A stretch of 64,000 nucleotides of DNA. Origin: Aureitalea sp. L0-47 (lineage in GTDB: Bacteria; Bacteroidota; Bacteroidia; Flavobacteriales; Flavobacteriaceae). Shown piece by piece: positions 53,984 to 63,364 of this stretch. Below the pieces are notes generated by a model. It was not told where the DNA came from and did not search any database. It was given only the letters and a program-made list of their open reading frames with translations. The position numbers and the translations under genes were made by a program. The stretch spans positions 53,417-117,416 of the forward strand of contig NZ_JAFMTQ010000011.1 in the NCBI RefSeq assembly GCF_026126405.1, given 5' to 3'. Position 1 is the stretch's first letter. Every line of letters begins with the position of its first letter.

Positions 53984-55645
53984 ATGCGATCTATCTTTAC
54001 CTTACTCCTTTCATTAGTATCAATTTCCACATTTGCACAGCTAAGCTTCATGCACCCGGCTCCGGATGCGCCCATTGCCAACAGGGGTGTAGTTACTCCT
54101 ATTACAGCTGGCATTGCCTACCAGGGCTATGACGAATCTCAGGCCTATTTTGGTGAAGGTGAATACGAGATATTCCTTGACAATGTTGACGGAATTCTGG
54201 ACCAGCCCATCATAGTACTGGATGGTTTTGATCCCGGGGATGGCAGGGATATAGCAGGCTTGTATAACAGCCTTAGTTTTGGCGGAGAAAATATGGCTGA
54301 TATACTGCGAGATGAGGGATATGATATAGTAATTCTGAATGCGCCACAATACAGCACCGGAGGAAAGAATATAGACGGAGGAGCCGATTATATTCAGCGC
54401 AACGCCATGGTGTTGGTTGAACTGATCAATGAAATGAACGATCAGAAAGTAGGTGATGCCGAATTGGTAGTTCTTGGCCCAAGTATGGGAGGTTTAATTG
54501 CCAGGTACGCTCTGTCTTATATGGAACAAAACAGCCTGGATACTGAAACACGACTTTATATCTCCTTCGATTCGCCGCATCGTGGAGCAAATATTCCGAT
54601 AAGCCTGCAATACCTAATTAACTATTTAGCTCGAGAGTTCGGCAATGCCGAAGCACTTGCCATCGTTGAGAGCGTACTGAATTCTCCTGCAGCCAAAGAA
54701 ATGCTGTACGACCATTATTTGAGTCATTTACAAGCCGGTTCCGACTTCCTCCAGGACCCGAACAAACTATTACCCGACGGTGCCCCTAACTTCAGAGACG
54801 CCTTTCAATCGGAGTTGGATGCCCTTGGGTTTCCGCAAAATGTGAGGAATGTGGCAATGGTGAATGGGAGTTCGCAAGGCACGACTACCGGGAATCCAGG
54901 TATGCTTGTGGTGGATACCACACTGGAGCTAAGTCCGGGTGTAACCGCAGATATAGTGCTCCGTTTCACCCCGGAAGCCGGTTTAACGAATAATGTAACC
55001 AGTATGGACAGCTTCCTTATAGGAATTCCGCTAAACAGCTATGCAGCAGATGCTGAGGGCTTTTCGTTTACTGATGGTGTTGATGCCTCTCCAGGAGGTA
55101 CATCCGTAATTTCTGCCGCACTGGGTGGTGGTGGAGCTACCAACCCTGTGATCGTGGCGTTTATTGACGCATTGAACCAGGATGAATTTTCCTTCATCCC
55201 GGTGATCAGCGCTTTGGCGATCGACAATGAAGATGATTGGTTTGAAGCTCCGGACATAGGAGGAATTCACTCCTCCCCTTTTGCGAATACGTTTATCCCA
55301 TTGGTAAATGAATCTCACGTGGAAGTAACTGCTGCCAGTGCCCAGTTTGCATTGGACGAAATACGCGACGGTTCACTGGGTGTTTCCGAAGTAAACCGCG
55401 GTGAGAGATACAGGTTGATGCAGAATCCCGTTGGAAGTGAGATCGTAGTTCAACTAAATAGTTCGGGCGCTTTTGGTAATGTTGAAATGAGCATCTATTC
55501 TTTGTCCGGCCAGCAGCTTTTTTCTGAAACTTATCAGAACCCTTCAGGACAAATTCGTATTCCCCAGCAAATGGCCAGTGGGATCTATTTAATGGAGATA
55601 AAAGATGAGTTTGGAGCGATCCCATTCAAAATTATCGTTGATTAA
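53984..55645 (+). CDS. Secreted alpha/beta-hydrolase with T9SS sorting domain
   Basis: 553 residues with a signal peptide (MRSIFTLLLSLVSISTFAQ). A hydrolase domain has VLDGFDPGDGRDIAGLY and the nucleophile elbow LGPSMGGLIARYAL, resembling lipase-like PGAP1/LipA-type hydrolases that follow a ...QRNAMVLVELI helix. The Asp and His were not assigned with certainty (His candidate in VNESHVEV). The C-terminal 75 residues (YRLMQNPVGSEIVVQL ... GIYLMEIKDE) are a type A T9SS signal. Likely an exported lipase or esterase. Confidence 0.83.
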   Translation: MRSIFTLLLSLVSISTFAQLSFMHPAPDAPIANRGVVTPITAGIAYQGYDESQAYFGEGEYEIFLDNVDGILDQPIIVLDGFDPGDGRDIAGLYNSLSFGGENMADILRDEGYDIVILNAPQYSTGGKNIDGGADYIQRNAMVLVELINEMNDQKVGDAELVVLGPSMGGLIARYALSYMEQNSLDTETRLYISFDSPHRGANIPISLQYLINYLAREFGNAEALAIVESVLNSPAAKEMLYDHYLSHLQAGSDFLQDPNKLLPDGAPNFRDAFQSELDALGFPQNVRNVAMVNGSSQGTTTGNPGMLVVDTTLELSPGVTADIVLRFTPEAGLTNNVTSMDSFLIGIPLNSYAADAEGFSFTDGVDASPGGTSVISAALGGGGATNPVIVAFIDALNQDEFSFIPVISALAIDNEDDWFEAPDIGGIHSSPFANTFIPLVNESHVEVTAASAQFALDEIRDGSLGVSEVNRGERYRLMQNPVGSEIVVQLNSSGAFGNVEMSIYSLSGQQLFSETYQNPSGQIRIPQQMASGIYLMEIKDEFGAIPFKIIVD

Positions 55646-55671
55646 AGAACATTCCTTCAGGGTTTATATCG

Positions 55672-55679
55672 TACTTTTT
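55672..55679 (+). promoter_or_regulatory. Near-consensus -7 box of queE, 5 nt before the ATG
   Basis: TACTTTTT is one base off TAnnTTTG, followed by CTCCT and ATG. It has the same spacing as the boxes of cvfB and menD. Confidence 0.35.
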
Positions 55680-55684
55680 CTCCT

Positions 55685-56446
55685 ATGACCAGAATTAAGC
55701 TTGCAAAACTTCACGGTCGACCCGAGATTTTCCACTCCATACAGGGCGAGGGTAAGAACATGGGGCAACCCAGCGTCTTCATCCGTACTTCCCTTTGCAA
55801 TTTACATTGTATCTGGTGTGATACCGATTATACCTGGAACTGGGAGAATACACGTTTCAAGCATAATAATGATTCCAGGCTGGGATACAAGAAGTTCAAA
55901 ATGGAGGAAATGATCCACGAAGCCACCCCGCAGGAGATCGTAGGGATCGTTGAAAAAACCCATTGCAGGAATATCGTTCTCACAGGTGGTGAACCCATGA
56001 TGCAGCAAAAGGAACTAACAGAACTCATGGCAATGTTCCACAAGAATTCAGGCGATTATTACTTTGAAGTAGAGACCAACGGAACCCTGATACCAGAAGA
56101 TCCTTTCGACTCCCTGATACACCAGTACAATGTCTCCCCTAAGCTCAGCAATTCCAATAATTCGCGGAAACTGAGAGAGAAACCGGCCGCGCTTTCCTTC
56201 TTTGCCCGATCTGCAAAGTCGAATTTCAAATTTGTTATCTCGGAAGAAAAAGACCTCGAGGAGGTGCTGGAAATAATCAAACGATATAACATCTCTCCGG
56301 AAACTGTCTATCTCATGCCGGAAGGAATCAATCCTGAACAATTAAAACAGCGGCAAGTGTGGTTGCTGGAGGTATGTAAAAAATATAATTTTAAGTACAC
56401 GGACCGACTTCACATTCGGATATTTGGTGATAAAAGAGGCGTGTAG
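55685..56446 (+). CDS. queE: 7-carboxy-7-deazaguanine synthase QueE
   Basis: A radical SAM enzyme of queuosine (7-deazaguanine) biosynthesis that contracts 6-carboxytetrahydropterin. 253 residues. The segment SIQGEGKNMGQPSVFIRTS precedes the cluster motif CNLHCIWCDTDYTW (C-x3-C-x2-C). ILTGGEPMMQ is the SAM-binding GGE motif. An insert around NNDSRLGYKKFKMEEM is typical of flavobacterial copies. No other que genes are close. Confidence 0.93.
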   Translation: MTRIKLAKLHGRPEIFHSIQGEGKNMGQPSVFIRTSLCNLHCIWCDTDYTWNWENTRFKHNNDSRLGYKKFKMEEMIHEATPQEIVGIVEKTHCRNIVLTGGEPMMQQKELTELMAMFHKNSGDYYFEVETNGTLIPEDPFDSLIHQYNVSPKLSNSNNSRKLREKPAALSFFARSAKSNFKFVISEEKDLEEVLEIIKRYNISPETVYLMPEGINPEQLKQRQVWLLEVCKKYNFKYTDRLHIRIFGDKRGV

Positions 56447-56536
56447 ACCTGGCGTTGGAGCGGTGACAGCATACAGATATTCAAACTTTAAAATAAATAC
56501 GACAACTGCCTTATACCTTGTCCATCTTTAAATTGT

Positions 56537-56544
56537 TAATTTTG
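56537..56544 (+). promoter_or_regulatory. -7 promoter element of the TPR gene
   Basis: TAATTTTG, an exact TAnnTTTG, 17 nt before the ATG at 56562. A TTG at 56518-56520 lies 16 nt upstream, close to the -33 spacing. Confidence 0.5.
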
Positions 56545-56561
56545 ATTAAACTTCAGAAATC

Positions 56562-57896
56562 ATGAAAATAAAGATCTCCTCAATCCTTATCCTTGCCATT
56601 CTCTCTTTCTCAGTAAAGGCTCAAAGTGGTAAAGAACATATACAATCTGCCAAGAAAGCGTTTACTATCTATAAAATTGATAACAGCAATGCGGCCAAAT
56701 TTGTTGAAGCAACAGACAATATAGACGCAGCAATAAATGATAGTGAAACTACCAATGAAGCTGCTGTATGGCTACTTCGTGGAGATATCTACAACGAGAT
56801 CGCTAATCAGAAAGTTATAATTCGTCAGCTTGGTTTCGGAGATGCATCAAAACTTCCAAAACGGCAATACCCTGCTCTCACGGCCCTTGAGGCGTATGTG
56901 AAGGCGAAGAAACTAGCACAGAAAAAATACGAGACCAAGGAAGCTGTGAATGGAATACGCACCGTACAGAATAACATTAGTACAACCGGGGTAATGGCTT
57001 TCGAGGATGGTGATTATCAGGGCGCTTATCTATTGTTAAGCTCTGTATTGGAAGCGCACACCCTATTGAAAAATGCGGGAGCTGATAGTGCCCTGGATAC
57101 GGAAGATGAATATAATAATCAAGTATTTATTTCCGGCCTTGCTGCACTTAACGCCAGGATGAATAGCGAAGCGAAAATGCATTTAGAGGAGTTGTATCGA
57201 AAGAAATATGAAAAACCTAGCATCTATGAAGCACTTTATAGTATTGCCTCCGCTGATCAAAATACAGATATCAATGATGCCTATAAATACATCGAGGAAG
57301 GCAGAAAGTTGTTCCCGGATGATGTGAGCCTACTCTTCGCCGAGATAAATCATTTCCTTAAAACCAACCAGCTGGATGAACTGGTAGCAAAGCTTAAGTC
57401 GGCTATTGAAAAAGAACCGGAGAATGTTTCTTTGTACGTCACCCTGGGAAATGTATATGATGGTTTATATCAACAGGAGGCGCAAGGTGGCGACCCTGAC
57501 ATGCAGAACTTATACTTCAGCAACGCACTGGATTATTATAAACAGGGTATTGCGAAAGATCCGGAAAATGCCATGGCCACCTACAGTATCGGCGCTCTTT
57601 ATTTCAACAAGGCCGCTATGGAATCGAAAGTTTTAATGGTATTAGCTGATGATTTCTCTTCGGAAGGCGTAAAAAAATATGAAAAGAAAGAAGCGGAGAT
57701 CATGGCACTTTTTGATAAAGCTATGCCTTATTTTCAGCGAGCAGAACATCTTAATCCGAACGACATAAGCACCCTTATGGCTTTAAAAGAGATTTACGCA
57801 AGGAAAGAGGATTTTGCGAAAATGAAGATATTTAACGACAGACTGCAGGTGGTTCAGCAAGGCGGAACCAACAGCACTCCCTATTTCAGTAATTAG
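56562..57896 (+). CDS. Secreted tetratricopeptide-repeat protein
   Basis: 444 residues with a signal peptide (MKIKISSILILAILSFSVKAQ). The body is all-helical, with recognisable TPR units such as VSLYVTLGNVYDGLYQQ and AMATYSIGALYFNKAAM, and LNPNDISTLMALKEIYARK near the C-terminus. TPR proteins of this type in the Bacteroidota periplasm act as scaffolds. The partner is unknown. It has its own promoter-like sequence. Confidence 0.85.
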   Translation: MKIKISSILILAILSFSVKAQSGKEHIQSAKKAFTIYKIDNSNAAKFVEATDNIDAAINDSETTNEAAVWLLRGDIYNEIANQKVIIRQLGFGDASKLPKRQYPALTALEAYVKAKKLAQKKYETKEAVNGIRTVQNNISTTGVMAFEDGDYQGAYLLLSSVLEAHTLLKNAGADSALDTEDEYNNQVFISGLAALNARMNSEAKMHLEELYRKKYEKPSIYEALYSIASADQNTDINDAYKYIEEGRKLFPDDVSLLFAEINHFLKTNQLDELVAKLKSAIEKEPENVSLYVTLGNVYDGLYQQEAQGGDPDMQNLYFSNALDYYKQGIAKDPENAMATYSIGALYFNKAAMESKVLMVLADDFSSEGVKKYEKKEAEIMALFDKAMPYFQRAEHLNPNDISTLMALKEIYARKEDFAKMKIFNDRLQVVQQGGTNSTPYFSN

Positions 57897-58134
57897 CCTG
57901 GTTAGATAGTCAAGCAATTACCCCTTTTCAATATGATATTAAAAAAATCACTACCTTCACTATTGTAAAAACTCTCAATATGGTCCTCAAAATGAGGTTG
58001 AAACGGGATTCGTCAAAGTAACCTGAATGAAGTTGATTGTTAGGGCAAGACCGATGATTCGAATGGCAGAGGCCATGGAGAAAATTTGATTAGTACAATC
58101 GGAACTTAAGTCTAATTTAAAATAAACTACCATT

Positions 58135-58812
58135 ATGAGTACAATTACCAGAGTATTTGCTGTAATGTTCATCCTATGTATGACATTCACGGCACAAGCC
58201 CAGATAGAGCTGGGTGTTATAGGGGGTTTCAACGGAACTTCAGTTGATTTTGATCCCGGAAATAAATTAAATACAAATACAAGGCTGGACTTTGGTGGAG
58301 GTGCTGTAGCTAACTTCCCAATAGAAGGTACTTTCAGTATTCATGCCCAAGCCATGTACCTGAGAAAAGGTACTAATTACAGAAAAGAAGGCGTCCCCGG
58401 TGAGATCGAGGCGGTCATTGGCGCTATTGAGGTGCCGGTCTTCGCACGATTTACATTCGATGCCGGAAATGTACATCCGTATATCATGGCGGGACCTAGT
58501 GTAGCTTTCAATATGAGTGCAGATCAAACTGCCGACTTTATCGCTTCTGCCGATGAGGACATTAGCGATGATCTTAAGTCGATCGACGTATCCTGGGGTG
58601 CTGGTCTTGGACTCGCTTTTCCTGTTGGGGACGGAGGCACTAAGATCTTTCTTCAAGGAACTTTCCTTCAAGGTGTAACAGACCTGAAGGAGGACGACTC
58701 CGACTTCGATGATTCTATCTACACTAGAGGTGTTCAGCTAATGGCTGGTGTTACTTTCCCACTAGGTGGCGGAGGTGGTGGCGATATGGATGATATGGGC
58801 GATGAAGAATAA
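58135..58812 (+). CDS. Small outer-membrane beta-barrel protein
   Basis: 225 residues with a signal peptide (MSTITRVFAVMFILCMTFTAQA). The mature part is a regular series of beta-strands starting IELGVIGGFNGTSVDFD, as in porin-family (OmpW/OmpA-like) barrels of eight strands or so. The end LMAGVTFPLGGGGGGD has a glycine run and then an acidic MDDMGDEE tail, which is unusual because barrels normally end in an aromatic residue. A strong terminator follows. No binding function can be deduced. Confidence 0.78.
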   Translation: MSTITRVFAVMFILCMTFTAQAQIELGVIGGFNGTSVDFDPGNKLNTNTRLDFGGGAVANFPIEGTFSIHAQAMYLRKGTNYRKEGVPGEIEAVIGAIEVPVFARFTFDAGNVHPYIMAGPSVAFNMSADQTADFIASADEDISDDLKSIDVSWGAGLGLAFPVGDGGTKIFLQGTFLQGVTDLKEDDSDFDDSIYTRGVQLMAGVTFPLGGGGGGDMDDMGDEE

Positions 58813-58835
58813 AACCACACTCACATAATTTATAG

Positions 58836-58861
58836 GCCTCACCATTTGGTGGGGCTTTTTT
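58836..58861 (+). terminator. Intrinsic terminator after the barrel gene
   Basis: GCCTCACC and GGTGGGGC form an 8-bp stem (one G-U) with an ATTT loop, followed by six T residues. Confidence 0.85.
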
Positions 58862-58874
58862 GATTGTAAAGTTA

Positions 58875-59275
58875 GAATGTTGGTATAACTACGTTATTAG
58901 TATCGCTGCGCTCTTGGAATTTTAGATTTCCAGAAAACTCACTTCTGACTTTAGACTTTCAACTTTTGACACCAAACACCGGACATCGGACATCGGACAC
59001 CGGACAATATGTTGATTCGTTGATTTGTTTAGTCTGTGCTTCCGACTTCGGACTTTAAACGTTGGTATATTGGTATCACTAAGTTATTGGTAACGCTTCG
59101 CTCTTGGAATTTTAGATTGTTAAAATCATGACAGTGGACAAAATGCTGATTTGTGGATTTGTGGATTTGAAAAGTCCGGCATCCGACTTCTCACTACTAA
59201 CTACTAACTACTAACTACTAACTACTAACTACTAACTACTAACTTCTAACTTCTAACTTCTAACACCGTACATCT
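58875..59275. repeat. Composite intergenic repeat, copy A
   Basis: This 504-bp gene-free stretch (58813-59316) holds no gene. It contains a chain of recurring words: TATCGCTGCGCTCTTGG-AATTTTAGATT, GGACATCGGACA, GTTGATTCGTTGAT, then a second TCGCTCTTGGAATTTTAGATTGTTA, TTTGTGGATTTGTGGATTT and a 7-bp tandem array. The same words in the same order recur at 62998-63253, and in part at 63761-63880. Confidence 0.75.
59194..59263. repeat. Heptamer tandem array in copy A
   Basis: Ten consecutive 7-bp units: seven CTACTAA followed by three CTTCTAA. The unit is out of phase with codons, and all six frames around it are closed by stops, so it is not coding. Confidence 0.9.
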
Positions 59276-59316
59276 ATCAAACAAAAAAGCTCAGCTATCG
59301 CTTCAGAAACAAACAA

Positions 59317-62031
59317 TTACAAGGTGTAAACAAACCTGAAGGTCACGAACCTTGGCTGTATAAAGGTTTCAGAAGAAAACACAGAGATATTATTAGCACT
59401 GTTCCTAACCTGGGAATCAATATTCAGAATATTGGTGGCCTGAAGTTCATACTCCCATTTCGCATCCCGGTTCTTGCGGTAAGAAAGCGTAGCATCCCAA
59501 TTCTGAAACGACTGTGATTCCCCGTTCCCAAGATCCTGGTTGGTATACGTATAATTACTTCTGAAGGTGACTTTCTTCCAGATATAGGCGTCGAATTCAA
59601 TGGAAGGTGCATTGGTGATAAAAGTCGTCTTTCGATCCCCCTGGTTGTTATCAGTAACACTGTATCGATAACGAACATTGATATTCGGTGCTACCCTGAA
59701 ATTGGTACGGATCCCAGGCGTATACGTCTGGGTAAAGCCTTCGTTCAGCGACTGATTACCCTGTATGAACTGGTTGATCTTGCTATAATTGAAACTAGCA
59801 TTCAAGCTTGTACGCACCTTTCCGAAGGTCTTTTGAATACGACCGAATACACTTACGTTCTCATCGGCAAAATTCGAGTTAAAAAAGGTACTTGTTCGAA
59901 TTACACTCTCGAAATTTGTAAGGCTTCGTATCTGGTCTATATTACTCGTATAAGCCGCCCTGGCAAACACATTGGTATAGTTAAACAGGTTGAAACTACT
60001 GTAAAAGAGACTTAGATTGTGCGATAAGGCATTTTGAAGATCGGGTTCCCCAAACTGTATGCTGTTGTAGTTGTTAAGCACGAGTCCCTGTGCAAGGCGC
60101 GTAACATCCGTAAACTGATTCCTCATCTCGTACCTGAACGTGAGCTGCTCACTTTTCTTAAACTGAATACGTGTTTCGAAGTCGGGCAGCACACGGAAGA
60201 AATTATCCTCGAATTCCTCCCCGAACTGGATATTCCGGTTTCCATAGGCGTGTACCGAAAACCCCGGCGTTATCGTGAATTTTCCAAACTTAGCGCGATA
60301 ATGCGCTCCCAGGTACACATCACTGAAATTATATTCGGTGTCATTGATCGCCAGTCCGTTGTTAATGATGGGGGTAGGATCAAAAATAGATCCGTTTTCC
60401 AGGTACTGGAAGATGTTCGAATTGAATTGCTGTCTGCTCAAAATGGTCCCCAGGGTAAAATTCAGGTTACTTCGCGCATTCAACACGTAGTAGTGATCCA
60501 GCTTGGCATCTAGTTGGTTGGACTTGATCCGTCGATTCTGACCAAGATCGTAGTTCTGTAAGGTTGTATTTAGACCCAATGCTTCCGCCGTGGTATCGAA
60601 GGCGTCCTCACCGTCAGGATCGTTCACCAGGAGTGCATTGTAAAAAGGATCTTCGTCCTTGATAAGGTGTGTTGCCTCAAAGGCGAAGATGTTCTTTTCA
60701 TTCAGGGTGTAGTAATAATTCAGGTTTTGATTTATACTGAAAGGAGTCACCTCATCCACCTGATCCGTATTCCCGATCACGGAAGAGAACAGGCTCTGAA
60801 CCTGTGAATCTTTCGAGATTCTACCCAGAACATCGTAATCTAACTGATTACTTAGGTTAGGTTGAAAGGACAGGCTGAGTTTCACCAAACCCTGGTCCGA
60901 TCGTTCCCTACTTCGCTGATCGGTGGCCTCATCAGGGATTCCAAGGCTGGCGTCGGTATATTGAACAAGACTGGTTTCCCTGGAAAGGACACGGCTGCTG
61001 TTGAAGATGGCAAAACCGCTTAGGTCCAGGTTTTGTTTAGGTGAATAACTGAAATTGGCCGTAGCCAGTTGATTTTCTATCTCGAGGGCATTCCCCTGAC
61101 TGGTTAAGAAATTCAGACTATTGTCACCCAGATTTATGTTCGTTCCACTGCTCCTGCTGGGTGCCCTGAAGCCTCCACCAAGATTTCGTATATCCCGTCG
61201 GTTAAGGGCCACTTCCCCCGTATTGTTTAAGTCACCAATGAAGTTGATGCTGTACTTCGGACTATAATAAAACAGCTTCGGTTGAAGCAAATACAATTCA
61301 TCGTCTGGTGATGCACCGGCTCCTGCCGTCACATTTCCAAACCAGAAATTTTCCTTCCCCTCTTTTAACTTGATATTGAGAGCTACGTTGTCCTGGTTGT
61401 TCCTAACGCCGCTTAGCTGGCCTACTTCAGAATAATTCCGAAGAACCTGCACCTTATCCACCGCGTTGGATGGGATGTTCTCTGTGGCTAATTTGGTATC
61501 GCCGTCGAAAAAATCCTTGCCGTTTACCATCAATTTATTAACGACCTTCCCCTCTACTTCCACCTGACCATCCTCGTTGATCTCAACTCCCGGAAGATTC
61601 TCGAGTACATCACCAAGCTTACGTTCGGTCCCGGTATTAAATGAATCCGCATTGTAAACCAAGGTGTCTCCACGTACACTCACCGGCATCTCATATACGA
61701 TCTCTACCTCGTCCAGGGTATTGTCTGCAAACAGCGTGTAGTCCCTGGTAATATCCGTTTCTTCGGTGGAAAGTGTTTCCTGGATGTTCTTCAAACCTAT
61801 ATAGCTTACCTGCATATTATAGGTTTCATTGGCTTTAAGTTTTAGGGTATACTCTCCCCTGGGATTCGTAATAGCATAGGATTCAAGGCTATTTGTAGCC
61901 TTATTCATTGCAACAACATTCGCCAATTCCAGCGGATTGTTAAGGCTGTCTTTCACAACGCCTTTCAGAGTGACCTGGGCAAACGAATTACATACTGCCA
62001 TTAGCAGAATTAGGCTAAAGAATTTTTTCAT
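59317..62031 (-). CDS. TonB-receptor-like outer-membrane beta-barrel protein
   Basis: 904 residues with a signal peptide (MKKFFSLILLMAVCNSFAQ). A carboxypeptidase-regulatory domain spans about residues 20-100 (VTLKGVVKDSLNNPLELANVV). A plug-like domain follows, with VRGDTLVYNADSFNTG and LENLPGVEINEDGQV then VNGKDFFDGDTKLA. The remainder is a large barrel ending in FVTFRFVYTL, with a C-terminal aromatic-hydrophobic pattern. It belongs to the OMP_b-brl (PF14905-like) group rather than SusC. Ligand unknown. It lies 46 nt after the GLPGLI gene, so the two form an operon. Confidence 0.85.
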   Translation of the reverse strand: MKKFFSLILLMAVCNSFAQVTLKGVVKDSLNNPLELANVVAMNKATNSLESYAITNPRGEYTLKLKANETYNMQVSYIGLKNIQETLSTEETDITRDYTLFADNTLDEVEIVYEMPVSVRGDTLVYNADSFNTGTERKLGDVLENLPGVEINEDGQVEVEGKVVNKLMVNGKDFFDGDTKLATENIPSNAVDKVQVLRNYSEVGQLSGVRNNQDNVALNIKLKEGKENFWFGNVTAGAGASPDDELYLLQPKLFYYSPKYSINFIGDLNNTGEVALNRRDIRNLGGGFRAPSRSSGTNINLGDNSLNFLTSQGNALEIENQLATANFSYSPKQNLDLSGFAIFNSSRVLSRETSLVQYTDASLGIPDEATDQRSRERSDQGLVKLSLSFQPNLSNQLDYDVLGRISKDSQVQSLFSSVIGNTDQVDEVTPFSINQNLNYYYTLNEKNIFAFEATHLIKDEDPFYNALLVNDPDGEDAFDTTAEALGLNTTLQNYDLGQNRRIKSNQLDAKLDHYYVLNARSNLNFTLGTILSRQQFNSNIFQYLENGSIFDPTPIINNGLAINDTEYNFSDVYLGAHYRAKFGKFTITPGFSVHAYGNRNIQFGEEFEDNFFRVLPDFETRIQFKKSEQLTFRYEMRNQFTDVTRLAQGLVLNNYNSIQFGEPDLQNALSHNLSLFYSSFNLFNYTNVFARAAYTSNIDQIRSLTNFESVIRTSTFFNSNFADENVSVFGRIQKTFGKVRTSLNASFNYSKINQFIQGNQSLNEGFTQTYTPGIRTNFRVAPNINVRYRYSVTDNNQGDRKTTFITNAPSIEFDAYIWKKVTFRSNYTYTNQDLGNGESQSFQNWDATLSYRKNRDAKWEYELQATNILNIDSQVRNSANNISVFSSETFIQPRFVTFRFVYTL

Positions 62032-62077
62032 GAGATGTGAAAGCTAGGAGTTGTGAAAATAGCGCATTGAGAAATCA

Positions 62078-62908
62078 TTAGTTTCTTCTTCGGCCGCGGT
62101 TGTCGCGCATTTCCTTCATCTTGCTACGGATGGTGGACTGATAATCCGTTTTTGTGATCTCTTTGCCTTTGTCCGGAGCTTCAATTTTGATGGTCTCTTC
62201 AGGATTCATGACAATCTTAGAGCAAAGCATGGTGGTATTTCCAGCGCTTACTTCCAGGATCAGACCGGGTAGCCCCCAATATTCACCTGGCCCATGACTT
62301 ACAGGAACCTGCAGCGTGTACCAGGCTTCTACTTCAGTCATTGGAATGGCGGGTGCCTCATTCGACGCATCGGCCGTGTCACTTGCTTCCTCTCTTCGCA
62401 GGTCGCCCCAGGAAAAGTCGTACCAGGCAAGCTCATCTGTAGGGATGGAAGCCGTTGCTTTAAAGCAGGTATACTGCCCTATTTGTTTTGATTCTGAACC
62501 CATCTTCCAATCGATCGCCTGTAGTTTATCTTTAACCAGGAATTTCTTTCCGTAGAACTCCTGACTCTGTACAAGCAGATTTTCCTTTACATTTTTATAC
62601 TGATCTCCTCGCGAGAAATTATTTCCCCAGGAATCCGTAGCACCAGCGATGGCGTCTACCTGGTCCTCCTCCTTAAACATGGATTCCGTTTTGTTGAAGG
62701 TAAGCACATAAGTTTTATTGAGTCGGTTCTTAAGTCGCTCATACACCTGCTTTTTCTGAGCTTCACTCATACGAGCTCCCCAGTTACCCAGTTCCATTTT
62801 AGATTTTGAATAGTAGTATGCTTTTCCCTGGAAATCATCGTTAGCAGGCGTGAAAGATGCCAGCAAAACAAAGCAGATTGCTAGTGATAAACCGAATAGT
62901 GACTTCAT
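62078..62908 (-). CDS. GLPGLI family protein
   Basis: 276 residues from the ATG at 62908 (MKSLFGLSLAICFVLL), chosen over an upstream in-frame start at 62950 because it gives a normal signal peptide. The family-defining segment EYWGLPGLILEV lies about two thirds of the way through, and a CTTF-like Cys (TCFKA) precedes it. GLPGLI proteins are found only in Bacteroidota, often beside TonB-type barrels, as here. Their function is unknown; a periplasmic partner of the barrel is a fair guess. Confidence 0.88.
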   Translation of the reverse strand: MKSLFGLSLAICFVLLASFTPANDDFQGKAYYYSKSKMELGNWGARMSEAQKKQVYERLKNRLNKTYVLTFNKTESMFKEEDQVDAIAGATDSWGNNFSRGDQYKNVKENLLVQSQEFYGKKFLVKDKLQAIDWKMGSESKQIGQYTCFKATASIPTDELAWYDFSWGDLRREEASDTADASNEAPAIPMTEVEAWYTLQVPVSHGPGEYWGLPGLILEVSAGNTTMLCSKIVMNPEETIKIEAPDKGKEITKTDYQSTIRSKMKEMRDNRGRRRN

Positions 62909-63364
62909 GATGAGATGGTTACGATTAATTTGTTGAACGAAAATAAGCAAACATTAGACGGCGATAATCGTATTTGTAAAAACCTTAACATTCGGTGGAC
63001 GGAATATGTTAGTATCACTTCGTTCTTAGTATCGCTGCGCTATTAGTATCACTACGTTCTCAGTATCGCTTCGCTCTTGGTATTTTAGATTGTTAGAGTC
63101 TTGACATCGGACAAAAACTGTTGATTCGTTGATGCGTTGATTTGTGAATTTGTGGATTTGTGGATATGGAAGGTCCGACTTCCGACTTCCGACTTCCGAC
63201 TTCTGACTTCTGACTTCTGACTTCTAACCTCTAACTTCTAACCTCTAACTTCTCGCCATAAATTGACCAATATCATTGACAAATAGAAGATCATTATCTA
63301 ACTTATTCGATTGCGCAAAACGCTTATAAATGCGAAGAAAATAGTAACCGATAAACGCTGTATT
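62909..63364. other. 456-bp intergenic region with repeat copy B
   Basis: Between the GLPGLI start and the NTF2-like gene. It contains a near -7 box for the GLPGLI gene (AATGTTTG on the minus strand) and the composite repeat at 62998-63253. The remaining 110 bp before the 63365 gene show no clear promoter. Confidence 0.6.
62998..63253. repeat. Composite intergenic repeat, copy B
   Basis: Four 17-bp tandem units at 63013-63080 follow the pattern TATC(A/G)CT(T/G/A)CG(T/C)T/C-TTAG. Then come TATTTTAGATTGTTAGAGTC, GACATCGGACA, GTTGATTCGTTGAT and TTTGTGGATTTGTGGA. The last part is a heptamer array at 63174-63250 with four TCCGACT, three TCTGACT and four TCTAACY units. Same module order as copy A. 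Confidence 0.8.

Noticed and set aside
59194..59263. Heptamer array as a possible CRISPR
   Set aside because: Units are contiguous 7-mers without spacers; no cas genes nearby.
60034..60513. 159-residue plus-strand frame inside the barrel gene
   Set aside because: Antisense to a conserved outer-membrane protein; no family features.
63174..63250. Heptamer array as a coding repeat
   Set aside because: A 7-bp period with stops in all frames and no start codon context.
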